Counted from the stretch's first letter, positions 1-6,794 are shown. The stretch: DNA of 10,372 nt from an uncultured Oscillospiraceae bacterium (GCA_944385775.1 CALWYM010000102.1:1-10372), one strand, 5' to 3'. Translations and numbers: made by a program. Notes: generated from the sequence alone by a model not told the origin.

Positions 1-1
1 A

Positions 2-721
2 CCCAACGCTATCCGTGCGGCAAAGGAAGTGCTGGAGCCTAAGGGAAAACGGCTTCTCGGTATCCGTATCGACAGCGGCGACCTTGCCTACCTTTCAAAA
101 ATGGCACGGGAAATGCTGGACGACGCCGGGCTTACCGACTGCAAGATCATCGCGTCAAACAGCCTTGACGAGTTTACGATTCGCTCACTTATCGCTCAGG
201 GCTGCAAAATCGACTCCTTTGGCGTAGGAGAGCGTCTTATCACGGCAAAAAGCGACCCTGTTTTCGGAGCCGTTTACAAGCTTATGGCGGTGAGCCGGGA
301 GGGTGAGTTTATACCCCGTATAAAAGTTTCGGAAAACGCTGAAAAGATTACAAATCCCGGCTTTAAGAAGCCGTACCGTGTATATGACAAAAACGGTCAC
401 GCCATTGCGGACCTTCTTGCCATGCATGACGAGCAGGTGGACTTCTCAAAGCCCTACGAGTACGTTGACCCGGCAAAGCCCTGGAAGAAAAAGTTTTTTA
501 CAGACTGCACCGTAAAGCCACTTCACAAGGTGTATATTGAAAAGGGAGTGCGGGTAGCGGAGCCGAAGCCCATAGGGGAAATCCGGGACTATGTGGAAAG
601 GCAGCTTAAAAATGAGATATGGCCTGAGGAGCAGCGCTTTGAAAATCCCCATGTCCACTTCCTTGATATGTCGCGGCGGTGCTACGAGACGAAAATGAGC
701 CTTCTTGGCGGCGGGAGGTGA
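2..721 (+). CDS. pncB: Nicotinate phosphoribosyltransferase, C-terminal part (5' end outside window)
   Basis: This enzyme joins nicotinate to phosphoribosyl pyrophosphate, with ATP hydrolysis, to give nicotinate mononucleotide; it is the entry step of cytoplasmic NAD salvage. The frame is open from position 2 and gives 239 residues, about half of the usual length near 480, so the N-terminal half lies upstream. Recognisable family blocks are GIRIDSGDLAYLSK (about residues 20-33 of the fragment), the IASNSLDE block after it, and FGVGERLITAKSDPVFGAVY, which forms the phosphate and PRPP-binding part of the barrel. The C-terminus (EIWPEEQRFENPH, then YETKMSLL) matches the Firmicute-type enzyme. 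An internal GTG at 29 is not a credible start because family sequence continues upstream of it. The next gene follows after 5 bases, so the two are probably co-transcribed. I see no frameshift. The identification is firm; only the fragment's N-terminus is missing. Confidence 0.95.
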   Translation, partial: PNAIRAAKEVLEPKGKRLLGIRIDSGDLAYLSKMAREMLDDAGLTDCKIIASNSLDEFTIRSLIAQGCKIDSFGVGERLITAKSDPVFGAVYKLMAVSREGEFIPRIKVSENAEKITNPGFKKPYRVYDKNGHAIADLLAMHDEQVDFSKPYEYVDPAKPWKKKFFTDCTVKPLHKVYIEKGVRVAEPKPIGEIRDYVERQLKNEIWPEEQRFENPHVHFLDMSRRCYETKMSLLGGGR

Positions 722-726
722 CGGGC

Positions 727-1191
727 ATGAGCGCTTCGCTTCGCGAAATGCTGAAGGACTGCGCCGTTGTGTTCGATGTAGACGGCGTTCTGGCAGCCTA
801 TGAGTTCGGGGAAAACTGCCACTACGCGCCAATCTGGGAGGAGGCATTTGTCTCCGAGACGGATAACCCTTACATGAGGGTAAACCCACTGCCTGTTTTG
901 CAAAAATTCATCTCTCAAATGGACAGGAAAAAGGTCTTTGTCTGCTCTGTCGCCTCGGACTTTGAAAGGCGGGATAAAAGGAATTTTGTTTTGCGAAACT
1001 ACGAAATTCCGGCGGAAAATATCTTTTTTGTTGAGAAAAAGCAGGATAAGCTGAAAGCCCTTATGGAAATAGGAAAAGCCGTCGGCGGCAGTACGCCTGT
1101 GGCCATTGTGGACGATACGGTGAAAACACTGGACGGTATTTATGAGCAGGGAGGCTTTATTACCGTTCATGTTACCAGTTTCTTTGATTAA
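727..1191 (+). CDS. Small HAD-superfamily protein (putative phosphatase)
   Basis: A 154-residue haloacid dehalogenase-fold protein, probably a phosphatase; its substrate cannot be read from the sequence. Motif I is VFDVDGVLA, with nucleophile Asp17 and acid/base Asp19. Motif II is VFVCS with Ser74 after a hydrophobic strand. A lysine near 105-108 can serve as motif III, and VAIVDDT with Asp129/Asp130 is motif IV. The stretch between motifs I and II (about 50 residues, with HYAPIWEEAF) could form a small C1-type cap. The start at 727 is chosen over an in-frame ATG at 679 because GGGAGGTGA (713-721) lies 5 bases before it; the 679 start would overlap the upstream gene by 43 bases. The gene follows nicotinate phosphoribosyltransferase closely, which suggests a role in nucleotide or cofactor turnover, but that is inference from position. 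A 5'-nucleotidase-like activity is one possibility. Confidence 0.85.
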   Translation: MSASLREMLKDCAVVFDVDGVLAAYEFGENCHYAPIWEEAFVSETDNPYMRVNPLPVLQKFISQMDRKKVFVCSVASDFERRDKRNFVLRNYEIPAENIFFVEKKQDKLKALMEIGKAVGGSTPVAIVDDTVKTLDGIYEQGGFITVHVTSFFD

Positions 1192-1199
1192 AGAACTGG
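1175..1199 (+). terminator. Possible weak terminator hairpin after the salvage operon
   Basis: CCAGTT(T)CTTT pairs with AAAGAACTGG around a GATT loop, giving a 10-bp stem with one bulged T that overlaps the HAD stop codon. A run of five T begins only at 1211, 11 bases past the stem, so this is not a classic intrinsic terminator. It may instead protect the RNA 3' end. Confidence 0.3.
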
Positions 1200-1248
1200 A
1201 CATATAAAAATTTTTAATTTTGGCTATTTTAATAAGACCAGAAACGTG

Positions 1249-1254
1249 TATAAT
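1249..1254 (+). promoter_or_regulatory. -10 element (TATAAT) upstream of the pyridoxamine kinase
   Basis: An exact TATAAT lies about 35 bases before the kinase start codon in an AT-rich 98-base gap. No good -35 box sits 16-18 bases upstream: the positions hold ATTTTA or TATTTT, and TTGGCT at 1220 is 23 bases away. The promoter is therefore plausible but may be weak or need an activator. Confidence 0.5.
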
Positions 1255-1289
1255 GTGGACTGAAATAAAGCTGAAGGAAGGAAAAAACC

Positions 1290-2102
1290 ATGAAGAAAAT
1301 TGTTTCAGTCCAGGACATATCCTGTTACGGACAGTGCAGTCTGACGGTGGCGCTGCCGATACTTTCGGCGTACGGCATAGAGACTGCCATACTGCCAAGC
1401 GCCATACTGAGCACTCACACAGCGGGGTTTACCGGCTTTACGGTACACGATTTAACGGATGAGATGCCGAAAATCATAGACCACTGGAAGAGAGAGGGCA
1501 TAAAATTTGACGCCATCTACACCGGATATATCGGCGACGGGCGTCAGTTTGACTATGTTCTTGATATGAAAAAGAGCCTTTTGAAAGACGGCGGGGAGCT
1601 TATTGTAGATCCGGCGATGGCTGATAACGGAAAGCTCTATCCCGGTCTTAATGAGGACATTGTAAGGGGAATGAGGAAAATTTCCGAAAAGGCGAGTCTT
1701 GTGCTGCCGAACCTTACGGAAGCTGCGTTTCTGCTGGGTGAGGAGTATAAGGAAAGCTACACGAAAGAGGATATTGACCGTATGCTGAGGGCGCTTACTG
1801 AAATGGGACCGAAAACGGCAGTAATAACCGGCGTTTCCTTTGAGGAAGGGCTTTTGGGAGCCGCGGCATACAACAGGGAGACAGGGGAGAGTACATACAG
1901 CTTCGCCGAAAGGCAGCCTCAGAACTATCACGGTACGGGGGACGTGTTCTCCAGCGTTGCCATTGCCGAGTATCTTGAGGGCAAGCCCATGAGCGAGGTG
2001 CTGGACAGCGCCTGTAAATTTGTGGTTCGCGCCATACAGGAGACCATAGGTGACAGCAGCCACAACTACGGAGTCAAGTTTGAGCAGGTGCTGAAAAAAT
2101 AA
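1290..2102 (+). CDS. pdxY: Pyridoxamine/pyridoxal kinase (ribokinase-like, PdxK/PdxY type)
   Basis: This cytoplasmic kinase phosphorylates pyridoxamine, pyridoxal or pyridoxine with ATP in the vitamin B6 salvage pathway, feeding the pyridoxal 5'-phosphate pool. The protein has 270 residues, the usual family length. The N-terminal substrate-binding block is VQDISCYGQCSL (residues 7-18). DPAMADNGKLY (107-117) is the family signature near the phosphate site, LPNLTEA (139-145) is typical of the ribokinase fold, and YHGTGDVFSS (213-222) carries the anion hole and the catalytic base Asp218. The start is supported by AAGGAAGG (1274-1281), 8 bases before the ATG. It has its own -10 element upstream, and a HAD phosphatase gene follows 19 bases after its stop, so kinase and phosphatase are probably co-expressed. 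The kinase assignment is firm; the choice among B6 vitamers, and so the symbol, is less certain. Confidence 0.92.
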   Translation: MKKIVSVQDISCYGQCSLTVALPILSAYGIETAILPSAILSTHTAGFTGFTVHDLTDEMPKIIDHWKREGIKFDAIYTGYIGDGRQFDYVLDMKKSLLKDGGELIVDPAMADNGKLYPGLNEDIVRGMRKISEKASLVLPNLTEAAFLLGEEYKESYTKEDIDRMLRALTEMGPKTAVITGVSFEEGLLGAAAYNRETGESTYSFAERQPQNYHGTGDVFSSVAIAEYLEGKPMSEVLDSACKFVVRAIQETIGDSSHNYGVKFEQVLKK

Positions 2103-2121
2103 ATTTTTCAGGAGCCTTATT

Positions 2122-2754
2122 ATGAAATTTCATCATATTTTATGGGATTTTGACGGAACACTTTTTGATACCTACCCGGAGACTGCCCGCAGCATGGAGC
2201 AGGCGCTGGGTGAGCGGGGAATTAAAATCGGCTATCAGGAGCTTTACGACATGATGAAGGTATCTCTGGGCAAGACCATGAGCTATCTTGCCGACGAGCT
2301 GGGAGCCGATGAGGAGGTTTTCCGCAGGTACCAGCAGATACGCCGTGCCCGGGAGGTGCAGCCCGGGGTGTGCCGACCCTATGATGGAATTTCAGAGATA
2401 CTGGAAAAGGTAATCGCCGGCGGCGGGTATAACTATATGTGCACCCACCGGGACGACTCGGCGCTTAATATTTTAAAGGCGTATAAGATGGAGAATATGT
2501 TCCGCGAAATGGTCACGGCAGAAAACCATTTTGCGCCGAAGCCCGATCCACAGGGAGTAAATTACCTTTTGGATAAGTATGGAATTTCACGTTCCGACGC
2601 CGTAATGGTGGGGGACAGGGAGCTTGATATGGGCGCCGGCAAAAACGCAGGTATCGCTACAATCTCTTTCTGGGACGGTACGGGAAAGCCCTGCACCTCC
2701 GGTCTTTACAGTGCCAGGTCTGTTTCCGAAATAAGCGGGTTTCTTGGATTTTGA
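2122..2754 (+). CDS. HAD-IA family phosphatase (phosphoglycolate phosphatase-like)
   Basis: A 210-residue cytoplasmic phosphatase of HAD subfamily IA. Motif I is WDFDGTLFDT (residues 8-17) with nucleophile Asp9 and acid/base Asp11. A helical cap of roughly 65 residues follows. Motif II is YMCTHRD with Thr108; Lys140 in FAPKPDP is motif III; and MVGDRELDM gives motif IV Asp165 and Asp169. The THR in motif II replaces the more common T/S-N/S-K type, a variant that I recall from some Firmicute members. AGGAG (2110-2114) lies 7 bases before the ATG. The gene sits 19 bases after the pyridoxamine kinase and probably shares its transcript. A role in removing the phosphate from pyridoxal phosphate would fit this position, but broad-specificity repair or glycolate phosphatases look alike in sequence, so the substrate is unknown. 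Confidence 0.88.
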   Translation: MKFHHILWDFDGTLFDTYPETARSMEQALGERGIKIGYQELYDMMKVSLGKTMSYLADELGADEEVFRRYQQIRRAREVQPGVCRPYDGISEILEKVIAGGGYNYMCTHRDDSALNILKAYKMENMFREMVTAENHFAPKPDPQGVNYLLDKYGISRSDAVMVGDRELDMGAGKNAGIATISFWDGTGKPCTSGLYSARSVSEISGFLGF

Positions 2755-2818
2755 CCGCAGTGCCTCTTTAAAGCGGAAACAAGAAACAAAAAAATTGCCC
2801 TGTACCAAAAAATTTTAG

Positions 2819-2847
2819 TTGAATATAATTAAAAATAATGTTAAAAT
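2819..2847 (+). promoter_or_regulatory. Sigma-A type promoter for the P-loop gene
   Basis: TTGAAT (2819-2824) and TAAAAT (2842-2847) are separated by 17 bases, the optimal distance, inside an AT-rich gap after the HAD gene. The predicted transcription start is near 2854, about 54 bases before the chosen start codon. Confidence 0.6.
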
Positions 2848-2852
2848 GGACA

Positions 2853-2868
2853 TGAGCAAAGGTGCTCA
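2853..2868 (+). promoter_or_regulatory. Perfect hairpin at the predicted 5' end of the P-loop mRNA
   Basis: TGAGCA and TGCTCA (2853-2858 and 2863-2868) pair perfectly around a four-base AAGG loop. The stem begins at the predicted transcription start, so it would cap the RNA 5' end. It may stabilise the message, or the 16-base inverted repeat may be an operator placed at the transcription start. Confidence 0.4.
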
Positions 2869-2907
2869 GGAAATTCAATGCGTCATGGCGCAGAAAGGAT
2901 GGTCCTA

Positions 2908-3309
2908 ATGGTTAAAGTAATTATGGGTCGTAAGGGCGAGGGTAAGACGAAGAAGCTTATCGAGCTTGTCAATAAGGCACTGGACGAAGAACACGGCGAC
3001 GTAGTCGTCATTGAGAAGAGCGGCGCTCTTACATATGATATACCTTACAGGGCAAGGCTTGTTCAGTATTCATCTGTGGGGTATGATTTCCTTTGCGGCT
3101 TCATAAGCGGACTTCAGAGCGGAAATTACGACATCACACATATTTTTATGGACAGTCTTTTTAAACTTTCCGGCAATGATTCATTGATAGAGGCGGAGAA
3201 GTTCCTTGACTGGTGCGACAAGTTCAGCGATAAGGAGGACGTAAAGTTCACCATTACAATAAGCGCTGACTCTGCGTCTGCTACCGACGGTATCAAGAAA
3301 TTTTTCTGA
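2908..3309 (+). CDS. Small P-loop NTP-binding protein, function unknown
   Basis: A 133-residue protein that is little more than one P-loop NTPase core. The Walker A motif GRKGEGKT (residues 7-14, Lys13) comes right at the N-terminus after the first beta-strand VKVIM. A Walker B-like strand, ITHIFMDS, ends in Asp82, and a later strand, KFTITISADS (about 113-122), could be a sensor strand. There is no signal peptide or membrane segment, so it should be cytoplasmic. I chose the ATG at 2908 because AAAGGA (2894-2899) lies 8 bases before it; in-frame ATGs at 2878 and 2899 would precede or overlap that site. The gene stands alone, with its own promoter and terminator. Proteins like this are sometimes labelled PilT-like or RecA-like from the P-loop alone; nothing here shows pilus or recombination parts. 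The P-loop call is firm and the biological role is unknown. Confidence 0.85.
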   Translation: MVKVIMGRKGEGKTKKLIELVNKALDEEHGDVVVIEKSGALTYDIPYRARLVQYSSVGYDFLCGFISGLQSGNYDITHIFMDSLFKLSGNDSLIEAEKFLDWCDKFSDKEDVKFTITISADSASATDGIKKFF

Positions 3310-3326
3310 TTTTATAAAAAATAACG

Positions 3327-3358
3327 GGACCGCAGCTTTTCGCTGCGGTCCTTTTTTT
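3327..3358 (+). terminator. Strong rho-independent terminator, probably bidirectional
   Basis: GGACCGCAGC (3327-3336) and GCTGCGGTCC (3342-3351) form a perfect 10-bp stem with a TTTTC loop, followed directly by seven T (3352-3358). On the other strand the same stem is followed after a few bases by a T-run (the A-run at 3316-3321 on the plus strand). It can therefore also stop the convergent DUF4129 transcript, whose stop codon (3357-3359) overlaps the plus-strand T tract. Confidence 0.92.
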
Positions 3359-4571
3359 AATCCTTTACGCTTTTTTTAAGGCTGCTTACAAGCTGCTGGG
3401 CACGAAGGGCGCCCTCTTTTGTGGCACTGCCGTTATATCTTGCCTCAATATAAATTTCCCGAAGCTCGCCGGTGCCCTCACCGGGCAGCACTTTTGAGGC
3501 GTAGTACTCCACGTCGGCGCTGGTATTGTCGGGACGGATCTCAATGCCCTCACCACGGCAAAGCCGCAGGAATTTTCTGTACTGGTTCCGTACTCCGGCT
3601 ACCGGCGTACCTCTGTCCTCTCTAGCCTCGGCGCGGACCTGAGCCTTGACGGACTGCCTTACGTCCCTTGTCCTGACGGAGGTCTCCACGCTGCCGTGGC
3701 GCCGGAAAAGAAAACGGAACAGTAAAATTACCACCACTATCCCCAGAACTATGGCAAGACCCGTCAGTACCGTGCGGAAAACGTCGCTCTGGTTCATTTC
3801 CTCGCCGCCTAACGCCTCGATTACGTCACCAAAGCCCGAGGTATTTATCTCGACCTCGTTAGTCTCCGGCTTTCCGAACTTTATAAAGGAGAAAAGCCAG
3901 CCCAGCCCCTGAAGCACTCCGATTATCATATAAATAACCAGCATGAAAACAGGGGTCACAATGTACCGGTAAACAGCTCCGAATACAGCCGTCACAGCGC
4001 CGAGAAACAGCCCGGAGCTGAGGAAAATTCCCACAAGCCCTACCGTGCCCACAAGACACAGATTCACAAGCTGATACCCTTTAGTGGAGTACACCTCCCT
4101 GTCGTGACGGAGACTTCTTGTGAGAAGTACCATGGCGCTTAGGGTTACCATACCGCAGGGGATTACAAAGCCCGATAAATGGTCAATCCACCCGGCAAGC
4201 AGACATATAAAATCGAAAAATAAAAATATCTTCCAGAACAGCCTGAATATATCAGTCTGGCGACCGTGCTCAGGCACGTAGTAACATTTAAGACATACGA
4301 CCAGGCAGTACAAAACAGGCGGCAGAAGAAAAAGCAGGGAAATGGCGTTGGCGCCGGGCAAAAGTGGGCAGACTGCCGTAATGAGAAGCGGCAGAAGCCG
4401 AAGGGCGCCTTTGCCGGAAAGCAGGTAGGAAAGGGCAACGGCAGCGGAGATAACAAAGGCGGAAAGGAGCAGAAAGCCGCCGTTACCGCCCAGAAGCAGG
4501 GAGACAAGACCGGCAAAGGTAAGGTAAAAGCCAATATCCGAAAGGATTTTAAAAAACACAAGCACTGTCAT
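3357..4571 (-). CDS. Multi-spanning membrane protein with C-terminal DUF4129 domain
   Basis: A 404-residue integral membrane protein. The first ~225 residues are a run of about seven or eight hydrophobic segments. A polar loop follows (about 230-262, with the acidic stretch VEINTSGFGDVIEALGG), then one more membrane helix (about 266-287), then a soluble C-terminal region from about 290. The last ~75 residues, beginning VRNQYRKFLRLCR and ending near AQQLVSSLKK, match DUF4129, the tail domain often attached to membrane-bound transglutaminase-like proteins. No transglutaminase core with a Cys-His-Asp triad is visible, so this is a short form. The ATG at 4571 forms an ATGA overlap with the DUF58 stop and is preferred over a GTG at 4583, which has no space after the GGGAG sequence. 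It is the last gene of the MoxR-DUF58-DUF4129 operon. Function is unknown; an envelope role is inferred from the membrane topology. Confidence 0.85.
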   Translation of the reverse strand: MTVLVFFKILSDIGFYLTFAGLVSLLLGGNGGFLLLSAFVISAAVALSYLLSGKGALRLLPLLITAVCPLLPGANAISLLFLLPPVLYCLVVCLKCYYVPEHGRQTDIFRLFWKIFLFFDFICLLAGWIDHLSGFVIPCGMVTLSAMVLLTRSLRHDREVYSTKGYQLVNLCLVGTVGLVGIFLSSGLFLGAVTAVFGAVYRYIVTPVFMLVIYMIIGVLQGLGWLFSFIKFGKPETNEVEINTSGFGDVIEALGGEEMNQSDVFRTVLTGLAIVLGIVVVILLFRFLFRRHGSVETSVRTRDVRQSVKAQVRAEAREDRGTPVAGVRNQYRKFLRLCRGEGIEIRPDNTSADVEYYASKVLPGEGTGELREIYIEARYNGSATKEGALRAQQLVSSLKKSVKD

Positions 4572-5638
4572 TTTCCCATCCACTCCCTTCCCCGGAGAAT
4601 CATAATGGTACCGCCGAAGCCCTCAACCATGGCTTTGGCGTCACGTTCAAGGGCGGCGTCGCCGCCGGGAGTAATGAAGATAACGCCGTGGTTTGAGCCT
4701 CTGCTGGCGGCGGCGCGCCTTATAAGCTCGTGACAGGGACAGCTTGTGTCGTAGCTTGCCCTGCCCAGGCTTTCAAGAATCCTTGAATAGTGGCGCTTGC
4801 CCATGCCCTCGCTGACATAGCAATTCAGCGTCATTGCACCAATCATAAAGGCGTTCATTGAGAAATCGTATTTAATTCCCTGGTCCTCCAGCTTTTCGCA
4901 TACCGTTCTGCCAAGACGGTAACAGCTCTCAATGGCGTCCTCCCGGTCTTTCTGGGAGGTTTCGATGTTGAGCAAAACGGAAACGGAGGGCTCCAGGGTA
5001 TAGTCAAACTTTTTAACCATAAGGCTGTTGTACCGCGCGCTCTGGCTCCAGCTTATAAGCTTCATGGGCTCTCTGCCTGTGTACTCACGGTAGCCCAGGG
5101 TAAGTACCGGGTCCTCAAAAATAAACCGGCTGACGGATATTTCCCCCAGAAAGCCGCCGAAAACGGCGTCCAGCTTATCCATGGAAGCCTTTTCCGGGTA
5201 CACCACAACCTCACAGAGCCTTTTGTAGGAGCGGCTCTGCTCAGAAAGACCCAGAAAGTCGCCGCCGTACACCGTAAGCTCACGGAGCAGGTACCGTCCG
5301 CGGCGGTTTACGGATACCGGTATGTGCTTTTCAAGCTGCTCATGGGGACGAAGCCAGGTAGTGCCGGTAACGAAGCTGTCGCCTCTGCCGTCCTGCTTTG
5401 TGGCGGCGTCGGCGGCGTGACTTACAAACCCCTCGTTCATACGCTCCCTGAACCGTATGTAGGGCAGAAAGAGCCTGCTTCTGTTTGTCAGGGATATAAT
5501 AATATCAAACTGCTGCCCCGGTTCCGCCATGTTGACCGAGGTCCTGTGGCTCTCCTCCAGACGCTCAAGGGTGCGCCTGCCCGTCACCTGCTGAAGGACG
5601 ATTACCAACAGGAAAATAAAAATCAGAAAAAATATCAT
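4568..5638 (-). CDS. DUF58 domain protein, membrane-anchored
   Basis: A 356-residue protein with a single N-terminal hydrophobic segment (residues 1-16, very rich in Phe, Ile, Leu and Val) and a large soluble part. Residues about 30-145 look like a beta-rich domain. The DUF58 signature follows at about 183-213: YREYTGREPMKLISWSQSAR, then SLMVKKFDY. The C-terminal ~130 residues resemble the alpha/beta von Willebrand A-type fold that DUF58 proteins are related to. DUF58 proteins commonly have two N-terminal membrane helices; only one is evident here. Two close cysteines (Cys300 and Cys302 in TSCPCHEL) are also notable. The start codon shares one base with the MoxR stop (TGATG), with a GGAAGTGG sequence just before it, so translation is coupled. 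In known systems DUF58 proteins act with MoxR ATPases on protein assembly or the envelope; the specific client here is unknown. Confidence 0.88.
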   Translation of the reverse strand: MIFFLIFIFLLVIVLQQVTGRRTLERLEESHRTSVNMAEPGQQFDIIISLTNRSRLFLPYIRFRERMNEGFVSHAADAATKQDGRGDSFVTGTTWLRPHEQLEKHIPVSVNRRGRYLLRELTVYGGDFLGLSEQSRSYKRLCEVVVYPEKASMDKLDAVFGGFLGEISVSRFIFEDPVLTLGYREYTGREPMKLISWSQSARYNSLMVKKFDYTLEPSVSVLLNIETSQKDREDAIESCYRLGRTVCEKLEDQGIKYDFSMNAFMIGAMTLNCYVSEGMGKRHYSRILESLGRASYDTSCPCHELIRRAAASRGSNHGVIFITPGGDAALERDAKAMVEGFGGTIMILRGREWMGK

Positions 5639-6582
5639 CAGACCACTTCCAAAGGCACACGGATATTTTCAATAATCTTACGGAGAAATTCCGCTGTTTC
5701 GGCGGAGGCTGTGCCACTGCCGGCGCTTATCCTGTGGCACAGCACGTGGGGCGCCACGTACTTTACGTCCTCCGGGATAACATAGTCCCGTCCGTTAATG
5801 GCGGCAGTGACCTGGGAAGCCTTGTATAGTGCCATGGCGCCGCGGGTGGATACGCCGGTAACAAAGTTGCTCTCGTTTCTTGTGGCGGTTATAATGTCCA
5901 TCATGTATTCAAGAACAGGGTGGGACACCTTGACGTTTACGTACTGACTGCGGACATACTCCGTCTCCTCCATTGAGACGACCTGCTGAAGGGAGGACAC
6001 AATGTCAAGGGTTGAGGCCCGGGAAATAACAGTCATCTCGTCCTCTCTTGTCATGTAGCCCAGGGAAAGACGCATGAAAAAACGGTCAGTCTGGGCGTCA
6101 GGCAGCGGGAATGTGCCATAGCTTTCCAGTGGGTTCTGGGTCGCCATAACCATAAAGGGCTCCCGGAGCTTTGTCGTCACGCCGTCCACCGTAATCTGCC
6201 GCTCCTCCATCGCCTCAAGCAGGCTGGACTGAGTTCTGGGGGTGGCACGGTTAATCTCGTCCGCCAGGACAATATTTGTGAAAAGGGGACCGGGACGGAA
6301 CTCAAACTCACCCTTTTTCTGGTTGTAGAAGTTTATGCCGGTAAGATCCGAGGGCAGAAGGTCAGGAGTAAACTGAATCCTCTTGAAATCACCGCCGATG
6401 GTCTTTGAAAAGGCACGGAGCAGCATGGTCTTGCCGGTGCCGGGAATATCCTCCAGCAGCACGTGACCGGAACAGATAAAGCTTGTCATAACAAGGCTTA
6501 TAACGTCGTCCTTTCCCACAATGACCTTGGAGCAGTTATCCACAACCTTTTTCCTGTATTCGGTGAAACGTGAAATATCCAT
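5638..6582 (-). CDS. MoxR-family AAA+ ATPase
   Basis: A 314-residue cytoplasmic AAA+ ATPase, thought to work as a ring-forming chaperone that uses ATP to activate or assemble partner proteins. Walker A is IPGTGKT (residues 46-52, Lys51), Walker B is IVLADEINRA (Asp108, Glu109), sensor 1 is MATQNPLE (Asn150), QTDRFFMRL holds the likely arginine finger (Arg167), and GVSTRGAM has the sensor 2 Arg247. The block FTPDLLPSDLTG (71-82) is characteristic of MoxR proteins. Length and motifs are complete. The ATG at 6582 is preceded by AGGGGAGAG (6602-6594) and a sigma-A promoter. It is the first gene of a three-gene operon with DUF58 and DUF4129 proteins, joined by overlapping start and stop codons, which points to stoichiometric production of a membrane-associated complex. 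The partners' cellular job cannot be named from sequence. Confidence 0.93.
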   Translation of the reverse strand: MDISRFTEYRKKVVDNCSKVIVGKDDVISLVMTSFICSGHVLLEDIPGTGKTMLLRAFSKTIGGDFKRIQFTPDLLPSDLTGINFYNQKKGEFEFRPGPLFTNIVLADEINRATPRTQSSLLEAMEERQITVDGVTTKLREPFMVMATQNPLESYGTFPLPDAQTDRFFMRLSLGYMTREDEMTVISRASTLDIVSSLQQVVSMEETEYVRSQYVNVKVSHPVLEYMMDIITATRNESNFVTGVSTRGAMALYKASQVTAAINGRDYVIPEDVKYVAPHVLCHRISAGSGTASAETAEFLRKIIENIRVPLEVV

Positions 6583-6625
6583 ATTTTTTCCATCTCTCCC
6601 CTGAAAAATTTTATATATGCTACCT

Positions 6626-6655
6626 ATTATAAACCTTTTTTCGCCCTGTTGCCAA
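6626..6655 (-). promoter_or_regulatory. Promoter of the MoxR-DUF58-DUF4129 operon
   Basis: On the minus strand, TTGGCA (6655-6650) and an exact TATAAT (6631-6626) are separated by 18 bases. The predicted start of transcription is near 6619, about 37 bases before the MoxR ATG. No operator-like repeat is apparent around it. The stretch 6656-6750 upstream shows nothing else I can support. Confidence 0.7.
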
Positions 6656-6750
6656 TGTTTTTTCGGTTTAATATTTTAAATCGTTTCAGTAATTTTTTGG
6701 TTGACATAACGAAAAAACGCCTTGGGGAAAGGGCATAGAAGCTCAGGCGG

Positions 6751-6794
6751 CAAAGTAAAGGAAAGACCCCGGCGTAAAATAAACGTCGGGGTCT
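6751..6794 (-). terminator. Intrinsic terminator of the 54-residue protein gene
   Basis: On the minus strand AGACCCCGACGT (6794-6783) pairs with ACGCCGGGGTCT (6775-6764) around a seven-base loop; the stem is 12 pairs with one mismatch in its interior (A against C). It is followed by the T-rich TTCCTTTACTTTG (6763-6751). The stem begins 12 bases after the stop codon, which supports that small gene being real and separately transcribed. Confidence 0.75.

Noticed and set aside
446..889. A 147-residue minus-strand frame
   Set aside because: It lies opposite the conserved pncB C-terminus and the HAD motif I region and has no recognisable domain.
682..1398. A 238-residue minus-strand frame
   Set aside because: It overlaps the HAD gene and the start of the pyridoxamine kinase on the other strand, both of which show clear family motifs.
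4266..4733. A 155-residue lysine- and glycine-rich plus-strand frame
   Set aside because: It is antisense to the membrane part of the DUF4129 gene and the end of the DUF58 gene; its composition reflects reversed hydrophobic codons and it has no ribosome binding site.
6701..6706. TTGACA on the plus strand as a -35 box
   Set aside because: No -10 element follows at 16-18 bases and no plus-strand gene lies downstream.
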